A stretch of 50,146 nucleotides of DNA from an uncultured Lachnospiraceae bacterium (GTDB lineage: Bacteria > Bacillota > Clostridia > Lachnospirales > Lachnospiraceae), in contig CACYMQ010000010.1 of assembly GCA_902775555.1 (NCBI GenBank), positions 1-50,146 of the forward strand. Direction: 5' to 3'. A program made the position numbers and the translations under genes. Positions 8,901-16,316 of the stretch are shown here, in pieces (the first letter of the stretch is position 1; the number at the start of each line of letters is the position of its first letter). Below the pieces are notes generated by a model that was not told where the DNA came from, did not search any database, and was given only the letters and a program-made list of their open reading frames with translations.

Positions 8901-9522
8901 AGACCTCCTGATAGTCGTCCACACAGAACAGGTTATCGATCAGATTGCCATGGGACAGCATAACGCCCTTTCCGTGTCCCGTGGTCCCGGAGGTGAAGAT
9001 GATCATGGCCGTATCCTCCGGGCGGATCCTCCAGGAGGTATCCTGTCCGCGGTAAACCCGATGGATCATGGGCACGCTCCTGATATTCTTTACTACCTGC
9101 ATAGCAACAAAACGCTTGATGAATTTACATTTCTTCTTTATCACATCAAACTGGGATTTAAAGGAATAATCGAGGAACAGGATATCCACATCCGCTTTCT
9201 TCAGATTCTCGATCAGTGTATCCGTGGAAGCCTGGATATCAAGCGGGATCGACACACCGCCGCCACAGGGCGTTCCCAGCAGGACCGTCAGGTATTCATA
9301 GCTGCATTTCCCCAATAATGCAACATGGGCGGGATGCCCGTATTTTTCGCTCTGGGCATGGATGTAACAGGCCACTGCCAGCGTGTCCTGCACAAAAGTA
9401 CCGTAACCCCTTTCATAGATCCTGTCATCTCTTTCATACCGGTAGAAAATGTTGTTCTCAAAATCATCTCCCACACGACGGACCAGATCCTTCAACGTTT
9501 TCGTGTTATTATACGTGATCAT
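5926..9522 (-). CDS. NRPS-like A-T-C protein with a second adenylation-domain remnant
   Basis: A 1198-residue cytoplasmic megaenzyme. Residues 1-515 are an acyl-ligase-like adenylation domain: P-loop FTSGTTGHGKG 176-186, LPIHHIFC 212-219, GYGMSECAPK 321-330, TGDTGYLDEDG 391-401, RIKNLIILSNGENVSPE 408-424, and a catalytic Lys in KTSSKKIAR. Residues 530-600 are a carrier domain with Ser562 in VGLDSLGS. Residues 612-1010 are a condensation domain whose HHxxxDG reads AHFMGDG (His738, Asp742), with the first His replaced by Ala. Residues about 1048-1198 align in order with the end of a second adenylation domain (RIYILDDE, GPGMVYNTG, LPDGTVDFL, LPAITEAK, MVPKFINIL) but lack its ATP-binding core. 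It has its own strong promoter. The A domain is paralogous to the ligase at 2225-3778, pointing to acyl rather than amino acid activation. Confidence 0.85.
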   Translation of the reverse strand: MITYNNTKTLKDLVRRVGDDFENNIFYRYERDDRIYERGYGTFVQDTLAVACYIHAQSEKYGHPAHVALLGKCSYEYLTVLLGTPCGGGVSIPLDIQASTDTLIENLKKADVDILFLDYSFKSQFDVIKKKCKFIKRFVAMQVVKNIRSVPMIHRVYRGQDTSWRIRPEDTAMIIFTSGTTGHGKGVMLSHGNLIDNLFCVDDYQEVCLNVLPIHHIFCISSDVLLVMRYGSTLCQCNDLSRMLYYMKLFRPTVMRVVPMMAKMLCNRVAMLKQQRPEESVLKLRAEVMGDRLNRLVSGGGYLSGELSHQLMELGITAAQGYGMSECAPKITIPDYEHPEKIESVGRPVTGAVIRIVDGEIQVKSPSVMQGYYNDEELTKEVLLEDGFLRTGDTGYLDEDGFLFLNGRIKNLIILSNGENVSPELIENKFDSDRIVEDIVAYGEGDRIVAEVYPNFEYAEKTGITDIAPVVEEIVAKHNEELPPYARIAKVTLRNHPFPKTSSKKIARNKLFEEKAKAEEKEKVRKLPETELQKKLFLLVARELGTENFSVDDDLYDVGLDSLGSTMLISGIKDELNLTISLSELMDHSSILKLEEFFTGGAEEVKTDLSKRDVYPLTSMQMYFAYVIPGNTTGNLPFAFKMSKDIDVERLKKAIYDVLDAHPTLKAIVKPTETRYLGIYRHDDRVIDIPVEEIKDEEAQEIIQKTIVPFRFREDDDLVHIRIFLGEEHTYLFFDVAHFMGDGMTMNILLEDLAKAYEGKPVEPEGEYTGYEYILDNCATAQNGKRAKDVVATAELMKDLRLSRSILARGGEQDLSEGVYGSIRRRLSRVPRKKVLYFGKEHGVSENVYFITAFNYCIHLFSDEEDVFCSSIHSGRTDSRWNRLAGSIFRTYYSRFNRIPHETVDELLKRTGKQILSTMKSVTSCPREGEMFFQFQGDILEVDQIGGKDTERIHVQLDSLPFHLQVMNDDKGYYLELRYWENRFDRSVLELFLTCFEEILRAMLSEPSVRCLKKHIPADAYPKHFYCPAGRLNEAAKEVLLPATGEEDPVRIYILDDEYRKKPFGAWGSLCIMDYEPSHYTEVHQYPFGPGMVYNTGLTARILPDGTVDFLEDAGRKVLTDGAHGRVYYDLKALEDSLLALPAITEAKCYMTFDTEINEMSLAADIREEEELTAEAIIEQLKKDDEKAMVPKFINILK

Positions 9523-9568
9523 GTTCCCCTCTCCTTCCTTCTACATCGATCAACGCCGTCTATACAAA

Positions 9569-9597
9569 ATTATAAAATTTACCCCTCTATATTTCAA
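9569..9597 (-). promoter_or_regulatory. sigma-A-type promoter of the A-T-C operon
   Basis: Reading the - strand, TTGAAA (9597-9592) is followed after exactly 17 bases by TATAAT (9574-9569). The transcript would start near 9562, about 40 bases before the ATG at 9522. The GGAAGGAGAGGGG ribosome site precedes that ATG. The -35 abuts the terminator of the upstream EAL gene. Confidence 0.75.
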
Positions 9598-9634
9598 CAA
9601 AAAAAATCAGCCGGAACAAATAAATCCGGCTGAT
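9598..9634 (-). terminator. rho-independent terminator of the EAL gene
   Basis: A perfect 10-bp stem, ATCAGCCGGA (9606-9615) with TCCGGCTGAT (9625-9634), has a 9-base loop. On the - strand it is followed by a run of eight or nine T (the A run at 9598-9606). It lies downstream of the gene ending at 9684 and insulates the next promoter. Confidence 0.85.
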
Positions 9635-9683
9635 CTTTCTGTCTGTTTTATCCCCCGGGAACGGATGCTCCCGATAACCCTTA

Positions 9684-12600
9684 TCATCCCCAAAGAGTTT
9701 CCTGATTCACTCCGTTCAGATCATGTCCCTGGATCACACTGATCATCCTGGTCCGGTCTTCCTTCAGATAGGTTATGATACCCGGATCATTCTGTATAAA
9801 CGTCCTCAGCTCCACATTATCCAGATACAGATCCGTATCCTCATTCATTCCGCCCAGCACGATGCAGCCGGTACCGGTTCCCCGCAGTGCAAGATTCGCC
9901 TTCTCCACGTGAATGCTGCTCTCCCCGTTCAGGGCACCGATCACCGTTCCGATATCCGCCCCCTGACTGAGGGACAGATTGGAATTGACAACGGACAGAT
10001 CCATTCTCTTTCCATGACTGGTACCCAGCATGGTGATCTCATGTCCTCCGAGATTACATTTCATGGAGGTCTGTGAGATCTCCAGTTTCACGGAGCCGTC
10101 CATGGATCCGATCCCCACACCTTCCGTAGGCGACATATCGATCTCCATGTGACATTTATGAATATGGAAATCCATATCTCCCGTCCAGGCCCCGACACCG
10201 ATACAGCGGTCGCCGTTTCCTTCCAGAGTGTATTTTCCCCGTTGGATGGCAAGTTTTCCTCCCAGGCCGGATCCGATGCAGATCCCTTCCCTGCCCTTCG
10301 TCACGATATGAAGCTCGCCGTCCTGATTCAGTGTGATCCCGCCGTGGCCTTCTCCGGCGTAGTTTCCGATCCCGAAGGCTCCCGACTGGTTCAGTATGAT
10401 CTCCAGATCTCCTTCACCCTCCAAAGTGAACTGCGCGGATTCCGGCACACGGATGCCGCCGTCATTGAAATGGTTCTCGCCCCTCAGTACGAGATTCACC
10501 TTCGAATCCCTTCCCAGCTCGATACAGGGGCGGTTCTTCACATTCGAGAAATACACATTCTCCAGCGTGATCCTTCCCTCATAGCCGGGTTCCACGATCA
10601 TATGGATATCGGTCTTAAGACCCGGTGTCCCGATGACGGAGATATCCTTATATACCATATTCTCGGCACCGACGATGATATCCGTGTTCCCGTCCCTCAC
10701 CAGGACATTCAGAGGGATGCGGTTCGTCCGGCCGGCCTTGTAGATATGCTTCTTCTGACCATCCATCTGCTCCTGCTTATAGGACACGATCTCTCTGCGG
10801 ATCTTCTCATCGATCTCCCGGACCACCTCCGCCGAAGGACGCGCGGTATAGAAGCCCTGGATGAGATCGGCTCCCAGATGGATCACCATCTGCAGCTCCT
10901 CCGGGGTCTCAACGCCTTCGGCCAGTGCCAGGATGCCATTTGCATGACAGAACTCTATGATCTCTCTTACAAAATGCTGCTTCTGCGGTTTGATCTGGAT
11001 CTCCGAAAGAAGCGAGCGGTCGATCTTCACATAATTCGGCATGTACCGGAGCAGGTTGCTGACATTCGAATAACCGGTGCCGTAATCGTCAACCGCCAGC
11101 TCGATGCCGAGGCTGCGGTAATGCTCCTTCGTTGCCTCCAGTTCTTCATCGGAGAGTTCCGCCTCTTCGGTCAGTTCCACGACCACGGTCTCCGAATTCC
11201 GTGTCAGATAGGCGTCCACCTTCTCCCGGTCTTCCCCTTTTAACCAGGTTCCCGGGATACTGTTGATGAAGACCTTTCTGTCCCTGAACAGTTCCTCCTG
11301 ACTGTCCACCCTGTCCAGTATATTCAGGAAGGTAGCTCTCTCCACATCCTCCATCCGCCCCATCATTCCCGCATAACGGATAATGGTGAGGGGAGGGATC
11401 TTCTTCTCCGTATCGGAGCGCATCAGGGCTTCGTAGGAATAGATGCTTCCGTCCGTCGCACGGACGATGGGCTGGAAATGATACGTGAACAGATTATGAT
11501 CCAGGAGATTCTCCACCAGATAATACTCCTGCTTCTCCTCGTCGGACAGTTTCTCATCCCTCCGGCCGGATTCGAACTTGTTGACCGGATGATTTCTCTC
11601 TTCAAGGATCCGGATCACCAGATTTCTGCGGACGCTTTCCAGACCACAGGAGATCTGGCCCATCCACAGACGATAGACCTCATCATAGCACCTGGGATTA
11701 TCTCCGTACCCCACAACCGCATAGCCGAAGCACTTGTCCTCGTAGTAGAAGGGCGTGAAGAAGAAGGCTTTCGGACGTTCCGAGGGATCCTCCAGTTCCG
11801 GGAGCATCTCCGATGTATCAAAGCTTTCCGTCAGGCCTGCCACATTTTCCAATCCGTCCTTCCGGTAACTGACCGCACGGATCATCCGCTTTGCATAACC
11901 CATGTTGGTGGAATGGATCTCGGCGCTTTCTTCCATATCCTTCCACTGTTCCGACAGACACAGGACAAAGCCCACAACATCCGTCAGCTGATACAGATAG
12001 GAATAAACCCCCTGAAGATAGCCGGTAAGGGTATCCTCGTTCATGAGATTCGGGAGCATGGAATTGTAGACTGACCGGAAACCTTCCTCGGAGATCTCGG
12101 TCTCCCAGCGGTCACGCCGGAATTCCCGGTCCGCCGAACCCGATCTCATCTGACAGCCGCAGCTCTCACCGATGAAGAGCTCCGTACTCACCTTATATTC
12201 GGGAACCTCCGTTCCCCGGATCTTCGCATCCAGATACTCCGCTGCATATCGTCCGTTGGCACCCGCCGGCATAATGGGAGAAGTGATGGGTTTCGGGCTC
12301 CTCCGCCCTTCCTCCGTACAGTCAAAGCCCACCACCGCCACGTCCTCCGGCACGCGGATCCCCCGGTTGGTAAGGGATCTGCACAGCCCGATGGCCATAC
12401 AGTCATTTGCACAGGCCACTGCCTCCGGCAGCCCCCGGGGAGAGCCGAGCAGCTGCTTTGCGCAGATCTCTCCGCTGGTATACCAGAAGTCTCCGAAGAT
12501 CACCCTGTCCTCCGATACTTCCAGTCCATGATCCTTCATGGCATCCCGATAGGCACTCAGTCTCTCTTTCGCATGCTCATGCCACTTCTTTCCGGACAGA

Positions 12601-13013
12601 TAGGCTATATCCTTAAAGCCGTGATGTTCGATCAGGTGCTCCATCAGCCGGTACGTAGGCTGATATCCGTCCGTCATGATGCTTTCGAAGTGATCACTCT
12701 TTCTGTCGATCACGAGCACCGGTCCGTGAAATGTATTATGAAGTCTGGTCTCTATCTCTTCCGCAAGCCGCGGGGTCTGTACCGAATCCTTCAGGAAGAC
12801 GATCCCGTCCAGCTTCTCCGGATTGATCAGCCGGAAGATATTTCCTTCCGCGATCTCCCGTTCCACGGAATCCTGATATTTCCTGTACATGGAAAAAACG
12901 CAGACATCCATATCCGACGCAAATGCCTGCTCCAGAAAGCCCTCTATGAAATGTCTCTGGTATTCCTCGTCCGCCTGTCCTGTGATAACCCCCAGTCTCT
13001 TTCTGTAACCCAT
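9684..13013 (-). CDS. LacI-type sensor / EAL phosphodiesterase / beta-helix fusion
   Basis: A 1109-residue protein with three parts. Residues 1-285 form a periplasmic-binding-protein fold of the LacI/GalR type (LGVITGQADEEYQRHFIEGF start, AVACANDCMAIGL, VPEDVAVVGFD) but without the usual N-terminal helix-turn-helix and without a signal peptide, so it is an intracellular ligand sensor. Residues about 490-745 form an EAL domain with EAL at 528-530, FINSIPG, VVELTEE, DDYGTGYSN at 642-650, KIDRSLL, LAEGVETP and QGFYTARP; the key acidic residues are present, so c-di-GMP hydrolysis is expected. Residues 760-1109 are a repetitive Gly/Ile-rich region (IGNYAGEGHG, ICIGSGLGG, CIGVGAW, VGIGSM) typical of a parallel beta-helix. 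AGGAGGGA precedes the ATG. I know of no standard name for this architecture. Confidence 0.85.
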   Translation of the reverse strand: MGYRKRLGVITGQADEEYQRHFIEGFLEQAFASDMDVCVFSMYRKYQDSVEREIAEGNIFRLINPEKLDGIVFLKDSVQTPRLAEEIETRLHNTFHGPVLVIDRKSDHFESIMTDGYQPTYRLMEHLIEHHGFKDIAYLSGKKWHEHAKERLSAYRDAMKDHGLEVSEDRVIFGDFWYTSGEICAKQLLGSPRGLPEAVACANDCMAIGLCRSLTNRGIRVPEDVAVVGFDCTEEGRRSPKPITSPIMPAGANGRYAAEYLDAKIRGTEVPEYKVSTELFIGESCGCQMRSGSADREFRRDRWETEISEEGFRSVYNSMLPNLMNEDTLTGYLQGVYSYLYQLTDVVGFVLCLSEQWKDMEESAEIHSTNMGYAKRMIRAVSYRKDGLENVAGLTESFDTSEMLPELEDPSERPKAFFFTPFYYEDKCFGYAVVGYGDNPRCYDEVYRLWMGQISCGLESVRRNLVIRILEERNHPVNKFESGRRDEKLSDEEKQEYYLVENLLDHNLFTYHFQPIVRATDGSIYSYEALMRSDTEKKIPPLTIIRYAGMMGRMEDVERATFLNILDRVDSQEELFRDRKVFINSIPGTWLKGEDREKVDAYLTRNSETVVVELTEEAELSDEELEATKEHYRSLGIELAVDDYGTGYSNVSNLLRYMPNYVKIDRSLLSEIQIKPQKQHFVREIIEFCHANGILALAEGVETPEELQMVIHLGADLIQGFYTARPSAEVVREIDEKIRREIVSYKQEQMDGQKKHIYKAGRTNRIPLNVLVRDGNTDIIVGAENMVYKDISVIGTPGLKTDIHMIVEPGYEGRITLENVYFSNVKNRPCIELGRDSKVNLVLRGENHFNDGGIRVPESAQFTLEGEGDLEIILNQSGAFGIGNYAGEGHGGITLNQDGELHIVTKGREGICIGSGLGGKLAIQRGKYTLEGNGDRCIGVGAWTGDMDFHIHKCHMEIDMSPTEGVGIGSMDGSVKLEISQTSMKCNLGGHEITMLGTSHGKRMDLSVVNSNLSLSQGADIGTVIGALNGESSIHVEKANLALRGTGTGCIVLGGMNEDTDLYLDNVELRTFIQNDPGIITYLKEDRTRMISVIQGHDLNGVNQETLWG

Positions 13014-13077
13014 GGCAAGTCCCTCCTCTGTCTGATGTCTTCCGTCCCTTAAATGTGATAGGAAATGTCCTGTGTTC

Positions 13078-13107
13078 AGTATAGCAGAAAGCGCCGGTCC
13101 TTTACAA
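13078..13107 (-). promoter_or_regulatory. promoter of the LacI-EAL gene
   Basis: On the - strand, TTGTAA (13107-13102) and TATACT (13083-13078) are separated by 18 bases, with an extended TG one base before the -10. It lies about 65 bases upstream of ATG 13013 and just beyond the stop codon of the Hsp70-like gene. The EAL gene can therefore be transcribed independently of the GGDEF operon. Confidence 0.55.
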
Positions 13108-13120
13108 CCTGAAGCGCATA

Positions 13121-14167
13121 TCAGTTGAGGACCTGCCGTGGGAAAATGATCTGCTTCTTATTGTCCAGGACCACATATTCCACGACTCCCTCCGCAGTAA
13201 GCGTGATCTTGACCTGGATCATCTGACCCCTGTACTGATCCGGGATCCTGCAGGTCCCTATGGGCACGTCATATTCACGGTTCCTGTAATTCCCGGAATA
13301 GAAGCAGAGTACATTATCGTGGGACGCCAGAAGGTCCACGATATTCTGCATGGGAAGCGGGCGGTTCCGCCGGAACACCTCAACCAGTTCCCCTCCAACG
13401 CCGGAGGATATACTGATCCCTTCCATACTGCTGTCCACCAGATAGCACTTACGCATCCCGTCGTAGGAGACATCCTCCAGTTTCAGCAAATGATACATGG
13501 CCCCGCGTACGGATTCATTTTCCATGATCTCGGCTTCCCCGTCAAAACAGCCTTCCAGACTTTCTTTAAAAAGCTCCCCTGCAGCTCCGGCATATTCGTC
13601 AACCGTGAGATACAGCTTCTCCGCCCTGTCCTCAAAGGACATTTCCTGTTCCGTATACAGGGCTTTCAGTTCGGACTGCAGCCGCTTCGTGAGCTGCTCC
13701 GCGGTGGGAAGTTCCCTCAGCATGAGATTTGCCGACCCTTTCACCGTCAGCACATCTCCGTCTGCCTGGAACAGCAGAAGCTCCGCATAGTCGGAGTAAA
13801 CGCATCCCAGCAGCACATTTTCCTGCTCCTGTCCCATGGTCTGATACATCTGCAGCGCGGCAGCCAGGGATCCACGCATGAGAAATCTGAGCTTCAGGCC
13901 GCATTCCTCCGCAGCGGTCTTGATTCGCTCCCTCTCCGCATAACTGCAATAGGCGGGAACCACGCAGATCGCCTCGGATATGGTGATCCCGCTGAATCCG
14001 ATCATATCCTTCGTCATTCGGAGCAGCCCCGAAAGCGCTCCCGGGATCGTAAAGAGTTCCTTCGTCCGGAATCCTCTTGTATTCGTAAGTACCTCTGTTT
14101 CAATGGTTTTTCCGTCAAAGTAGGAATAGGAGATCATATCCCCCGTAAGATCCAGGCCTGCTAACAT
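13121..14167 (-). CDS. Hsp70/actin-fold-like protein, divergent
   Basis: A 348-residue protein with a DnaK-like outline but divergent motifs. It begins LAGLDLTGDMISYSYFDG, in the position of the DnaK phosphate loop but lacking the G-T-T-N signature. AICVVPAYCSYAERERIK followed by LRFLMRGSLAAALQM parallels the DnaK V-T-V-P-A-Y ... A-A-A-L segment. Near the end, VPIGTCRIP and IQVKITLTAEGVVEYVVLDN parallel the start of the Hsp70 substrate-binding domain. It is much shorter than DnaK (about 610) and lacks the helical lid. It sits between a GGDEF gene and an EAL gene on the same strand, with GGGAGGG before the ATG. Its function is unknown; an actin-fold scaffold or signalling partner is more likely than a general chaperone. 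Confidence 0.6.
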   Translation of the reverse strand: MLAGLDLTGDMISYSYFDGKTIETEVLTNTRGFRTKELFTIPGALSGLLRMTKDMIGFSGITISEAICVVPAYCSYAERERIKTAAEECGLKLRFLMRGSLAAALQMYQTMGQEQENVLLGCVYSDYAELLLFQADGDVLTVKGSANLMLRELPTAEQLTKRLQSELKALYTEQEMSFEDRAEKLYLTVDEYAGAAGELFKESLEGCFDGEAEIMENESVRGAMYHLLKLEDVSYDGMRKCYLVDSSMEGISISSGVGGELVEVFRRNRPLPMQNIVDLLASHDNVLCFYSGNYRNREYDVPIGTCRIPDQYRGQMIQVKITLTAEGVVEYVVLDNKKQIIFPRQVLN

Positions 14168-14239
14168 AAATACCCTCCCGTTAACTCATAATACAACTAC
14201 CTGATCACTTCTCTTCGTTCCCTGTCCCGGGCCGGTCGT

Positions 14240-15310
14240 CTAGTACACCACCCGGTTACGTCCGCTTGTCTTGCCCAGATACAGCTTCTCATCCGCTTCC
14301 TTGATCGTTGCCTCCGTATTCCCGCTGAAATCGTATTCCGTAAGGCCGAAGGTCATGGTCACATGGATCCCGGCATCTCCCACAGGGATGATCATCTTCT
14401 CTATGTGAGATCTCAGATCCTCCAGGATCACGCGGGCCTCATCTCCGTTCAGCCCCTGGAATACCATCAGGAACTCTTCTCCTCCCCAGCGGGCCACAAG
14501 GGATCCTTCCGTTCCGCAGGTCCGAAGAGCATCCGCGATTGCCTTCAGCACCGCATCCCCCGCGTCATGTCCGTATCTGTCATTTACCTTCTTGAAGAAA
14601 TCGATATCTCCCATGGCCACACTGACTGCCGGAAGATTGGAGGACTGTTCCAGGCTCCCAAGGTACTCACTGACATACCGCCGGTTGTAGAGCCCCGTCA
14701 GCTGATCCGTATTGGCTTCCCGTACCAGACGGGTATTGTACTTCATAAGTTTGGATTCTTCGAGAGTTTCTCTATGACCGTAGATATAGGAAATGATCAC
14801 CACCGACAGAAATACGGCCGAGATATTGACACTCTGGATCAGCTTGCCCGAGACTTCACTGATCTTCACCTCGGAAGGCGTCCCGCTGTAAATGAAGATC
14901 GTAAAGATGCGGGCAGCCAGGACGATCACCGTCAGGATGATCTTGAAGGACAGGCTCCCATGGACGGCGAAAAAACTGATCATGAGTATGATGATGAAAT
15001 AATTCTGCATGCCGGCACTCCAGCCGAAGCATGGGATCATCGAAAGACTGTAGCAAAATGCAAACAGCAGAAACAGGAACAGCGAGACAGCTGTCCTGAA
15101 AAAGTACGTACATATAAAAAGTATGGGGATACTCAGAAAGATGAGCGTGATCCGGACCGGAAATGCTTCAAGCACAGGAAAGCCCGCAAATATCAGATTC
15201 AGGATATCTGCAAGCAAAATGATGATATAAAAGATCCGTACCGTGACCACGCCCTTCTTGGTCTCATTTTCGAACCGGACATCTCTCTTGATCAGATCAA
15301 CAATTCCCAT
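14240..15310 (-). CDS. membrane diguanylate cyclase (GGDEF)
   Basis: A protein of about 356 residues. The N-terminal ~190 residues contain six or seven hydrophobic segments, so it is an integral membrane sensor. The C-terminal ~165 residues are a GGDEF domain: DQLTGLYNRRY, AMGDIDFFKKVNDRYGHDAGD, the active-site loop RWGGEEFLMVF, and a closing LYLGKTSGRNRV. GGEEF is a functional variant, so synthesis of c-di-GMP is expected. I see no RxxD inhibitory site at the usual place before the GGEEF. ATG 15310 is preferred over the GTG at 15319 because AGGGG sits only two bases before the GTG. A lipoprotein gene lies just upstream, and the Hsp70-like and EAL genes follow, so one locus holds both synthesis and breakdown of the messenger. 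Confidence 0.88.
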   Translation of the reverse strand: MGIVDLIKRDVRFENETKKGVVTVRIFYIIILLADILNLIFAGFPVLEAFPVRITLIFLSIPILFICTYFFRTAVSLFLFLLFAFCYSLSMIPCFGWSAGMQNYFIIILMISFFAVHGSLSFKIILTVIVLAARIFTIFIYSGTPSEVKISEVSGKLIQSVNISAVFLSVVIISYIYGHRETLEESKLMKYNTRLVREANTDQLTGLYNRRYVSEYLGSLEQSSNLPAVSVAMGDIDFFKKVNDRYGHDAGDAVLKAIADALRTCGTEGSLVARWGGEEFLMVFQGLNGDEARVILEDLRSHIEKMIIPVGDAGIHVTMTFGLTEYDFSGNTEATIKEADEKLYLGKTSGRNRVVY

Positions 15311-15343
15311 ATTGATCACTACCCCTGTAAAGACACTACCCCA

Positions 15344-15721
15344 TTAATTATCTTTATCTACCTCAAATACCAGTGTGGCGGTTCTTGTCTCATTGATGAG
15401 TACCAGTGTGTCCTCTTCGATATCCGCCTCCATCTTCGGAGCCTTACCTGCGAAATCGATCATGAAATGCTTGGGATCGCTTCCTTCCACCGTACCGTCA
15501 AGTGCCATTTCCTCGATCACGACCTTGCAGGTCTTTCCGTCTGTGGAGAAGGACGGGATCGTCGGATTCTCCATCTTGGAATACACTTCCATGGTCATGG
15601 TCTTCCCGTTGATGGTGGACTCCACGAATTTCCACTTGGATGTGATCGGCTGATCCTTTCCGCAGCCGCAGAGCAGTACCAGTACCATCGAAAGCAGCAG
15701 ACCCAACACTCTCTTCTTCAT
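15344..15721 (-). CDS. small lipoprotein of unknown function
   Basis: A 125-residue secreted lipoprotein. The N-terminus MKKRVLGLLLSMVLVLLCGC is a type II signal peptide with lipobox LLCGC, giving a lipidated Cys at about residue 20. The mature part is a small beta-rich domain (KWKFVESTINGKTMTMEVYS, TLVLINETRTATLVFEV) like many lipocalin-like lipoproteins of clostridia. I start it at ATG 15721 after GGGGGG rather than at the longer in-frame start at 15793, because only the short form places the signal peptide at the N-terminus. It lies about 33 bases upstream of the GGDEF gene. It might report on the envelope to the cyclase, or be an immunity factor for the nearby peptide exporter; neither is shown. 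Confidence 0.75.
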   Translation of the reverse strand: MKKRVLGLLLSMVLVLLCGCGKDQPITSKWKFVESTINGKTMTMEVYSKMENPTIPSFSTDGKTCKVVIEEMALDGTVEGSDPKHFMIDFAGKAPKMEADIEEDTLVLINETRTATLVFEVDKDN

Positions 15722-15783
15722 TTTTTCATTCCCCCCAATATACTTGTAGTGTTCACCTTTGATTCTGAAAAGAACCACATTGT

Positions 15784-15812
15784 ATTGTATCACGTAACGC
15801 CCTTTGCATCAA
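15784..15812 (-). promoter_or_regulatory. promoter of the lipoprotein-GGDEF operon
   Basis: On the - strand, TTGATG (15812-15807) and TACAAT (15789-15784) are 17 bases apart with an extended TG before the -10. It lies in the 124-base gap between the sigma factor stop codon and the lipoprotein start. The c-di-GMP genes can therefore be expressed apart from the export locus. Confidence 0.6.
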
Positions 15813-15845
15813 ATAAAAAAAAGTACACCAAGGACAACTGCGAAC

Positions 15846-16316
15846 TCATAACTCTCTCAGCTTCCATAGGGCACTTCTGTGGCCTCTTTTTATGATACTG
15901 TAGGAAACACCCATTTTCTTCGAGATATCCGCCAGAGAGACTCCCGAATAATAATGCAGAATGATGATATCTCTTTGGAACTCGGGAAGCTCCTTCAGTG
16001 CTCTCCCGAGTTCCTTAAGTGTTTCCTCTCTCAGCAGTTCTTCCGTGAAATCCGGAAGAACCGGTTCAAAATGCTCCAGGGGCAGGGTTTCTTTCCTCGT
16101 CCGGTAATAATCCGTAAGTGTATTTCTGGAGATCACGTAGAGATAGGACGAAAGTCCCGTATCCCTGTTCTTCTCCAGATGCTCCCACGCCTTTCGGAAG
16201 ACTTCACTGCAAAGATCATCCGCGTCCTCTTTCGAGTCGACATGCCCCTGAAAATAGGAATGGATCTTAGGTTGGAAGGTATGCCATGCCTCCTCAAACC
16301 TTTCTCTGTCCGTCAT
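15846..16316 (-). CDS. ECF-type RNA polymerase sigma factor
   Basis: A 156-residue sigma-70-family factor with only regions 2 and 4. Region 2 includes DADDLCSEVFRKAWEHL and LSSYLYVISRNTLTDYYR; region 4 includes LKELPEFQRDIIILHYYSGVSLADISKKMGVSYSIIK with its helix-turn-helix. The start overlaps the end of the preceding small gene by 23 bases in another frame, so the two are translationally coupled. It is the last gene of the peptide export locus and probably controls it or its precursor peptide. I could not find a clear ECF-type promoter upstream of the locus genes; the ones I see look sigma-A-like. No classical membrane anti-sigma gene is adjacent. Confidence 0.88.
   Translation of the reverse strand: MTDRERFEEAWHTFQPKIHSYFQGHVDSKEDADDLCSEVFRKAWEHLEKNRDTGLSSYLYVISRNTLTDYYRTRKETLPLEHFEPVLPDFTEELLREETLKELGRALKELPEFQRDIIILHYYSGVSLADISKKMGVSYSIIKRGHRSALWKLREL

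Noticed and set aside
10149-11243. 364-residue + strand open frame opposite the EAL gene
   Set aside because: Antisense to the conserved EAL domain, with no motif and no ribosome site.
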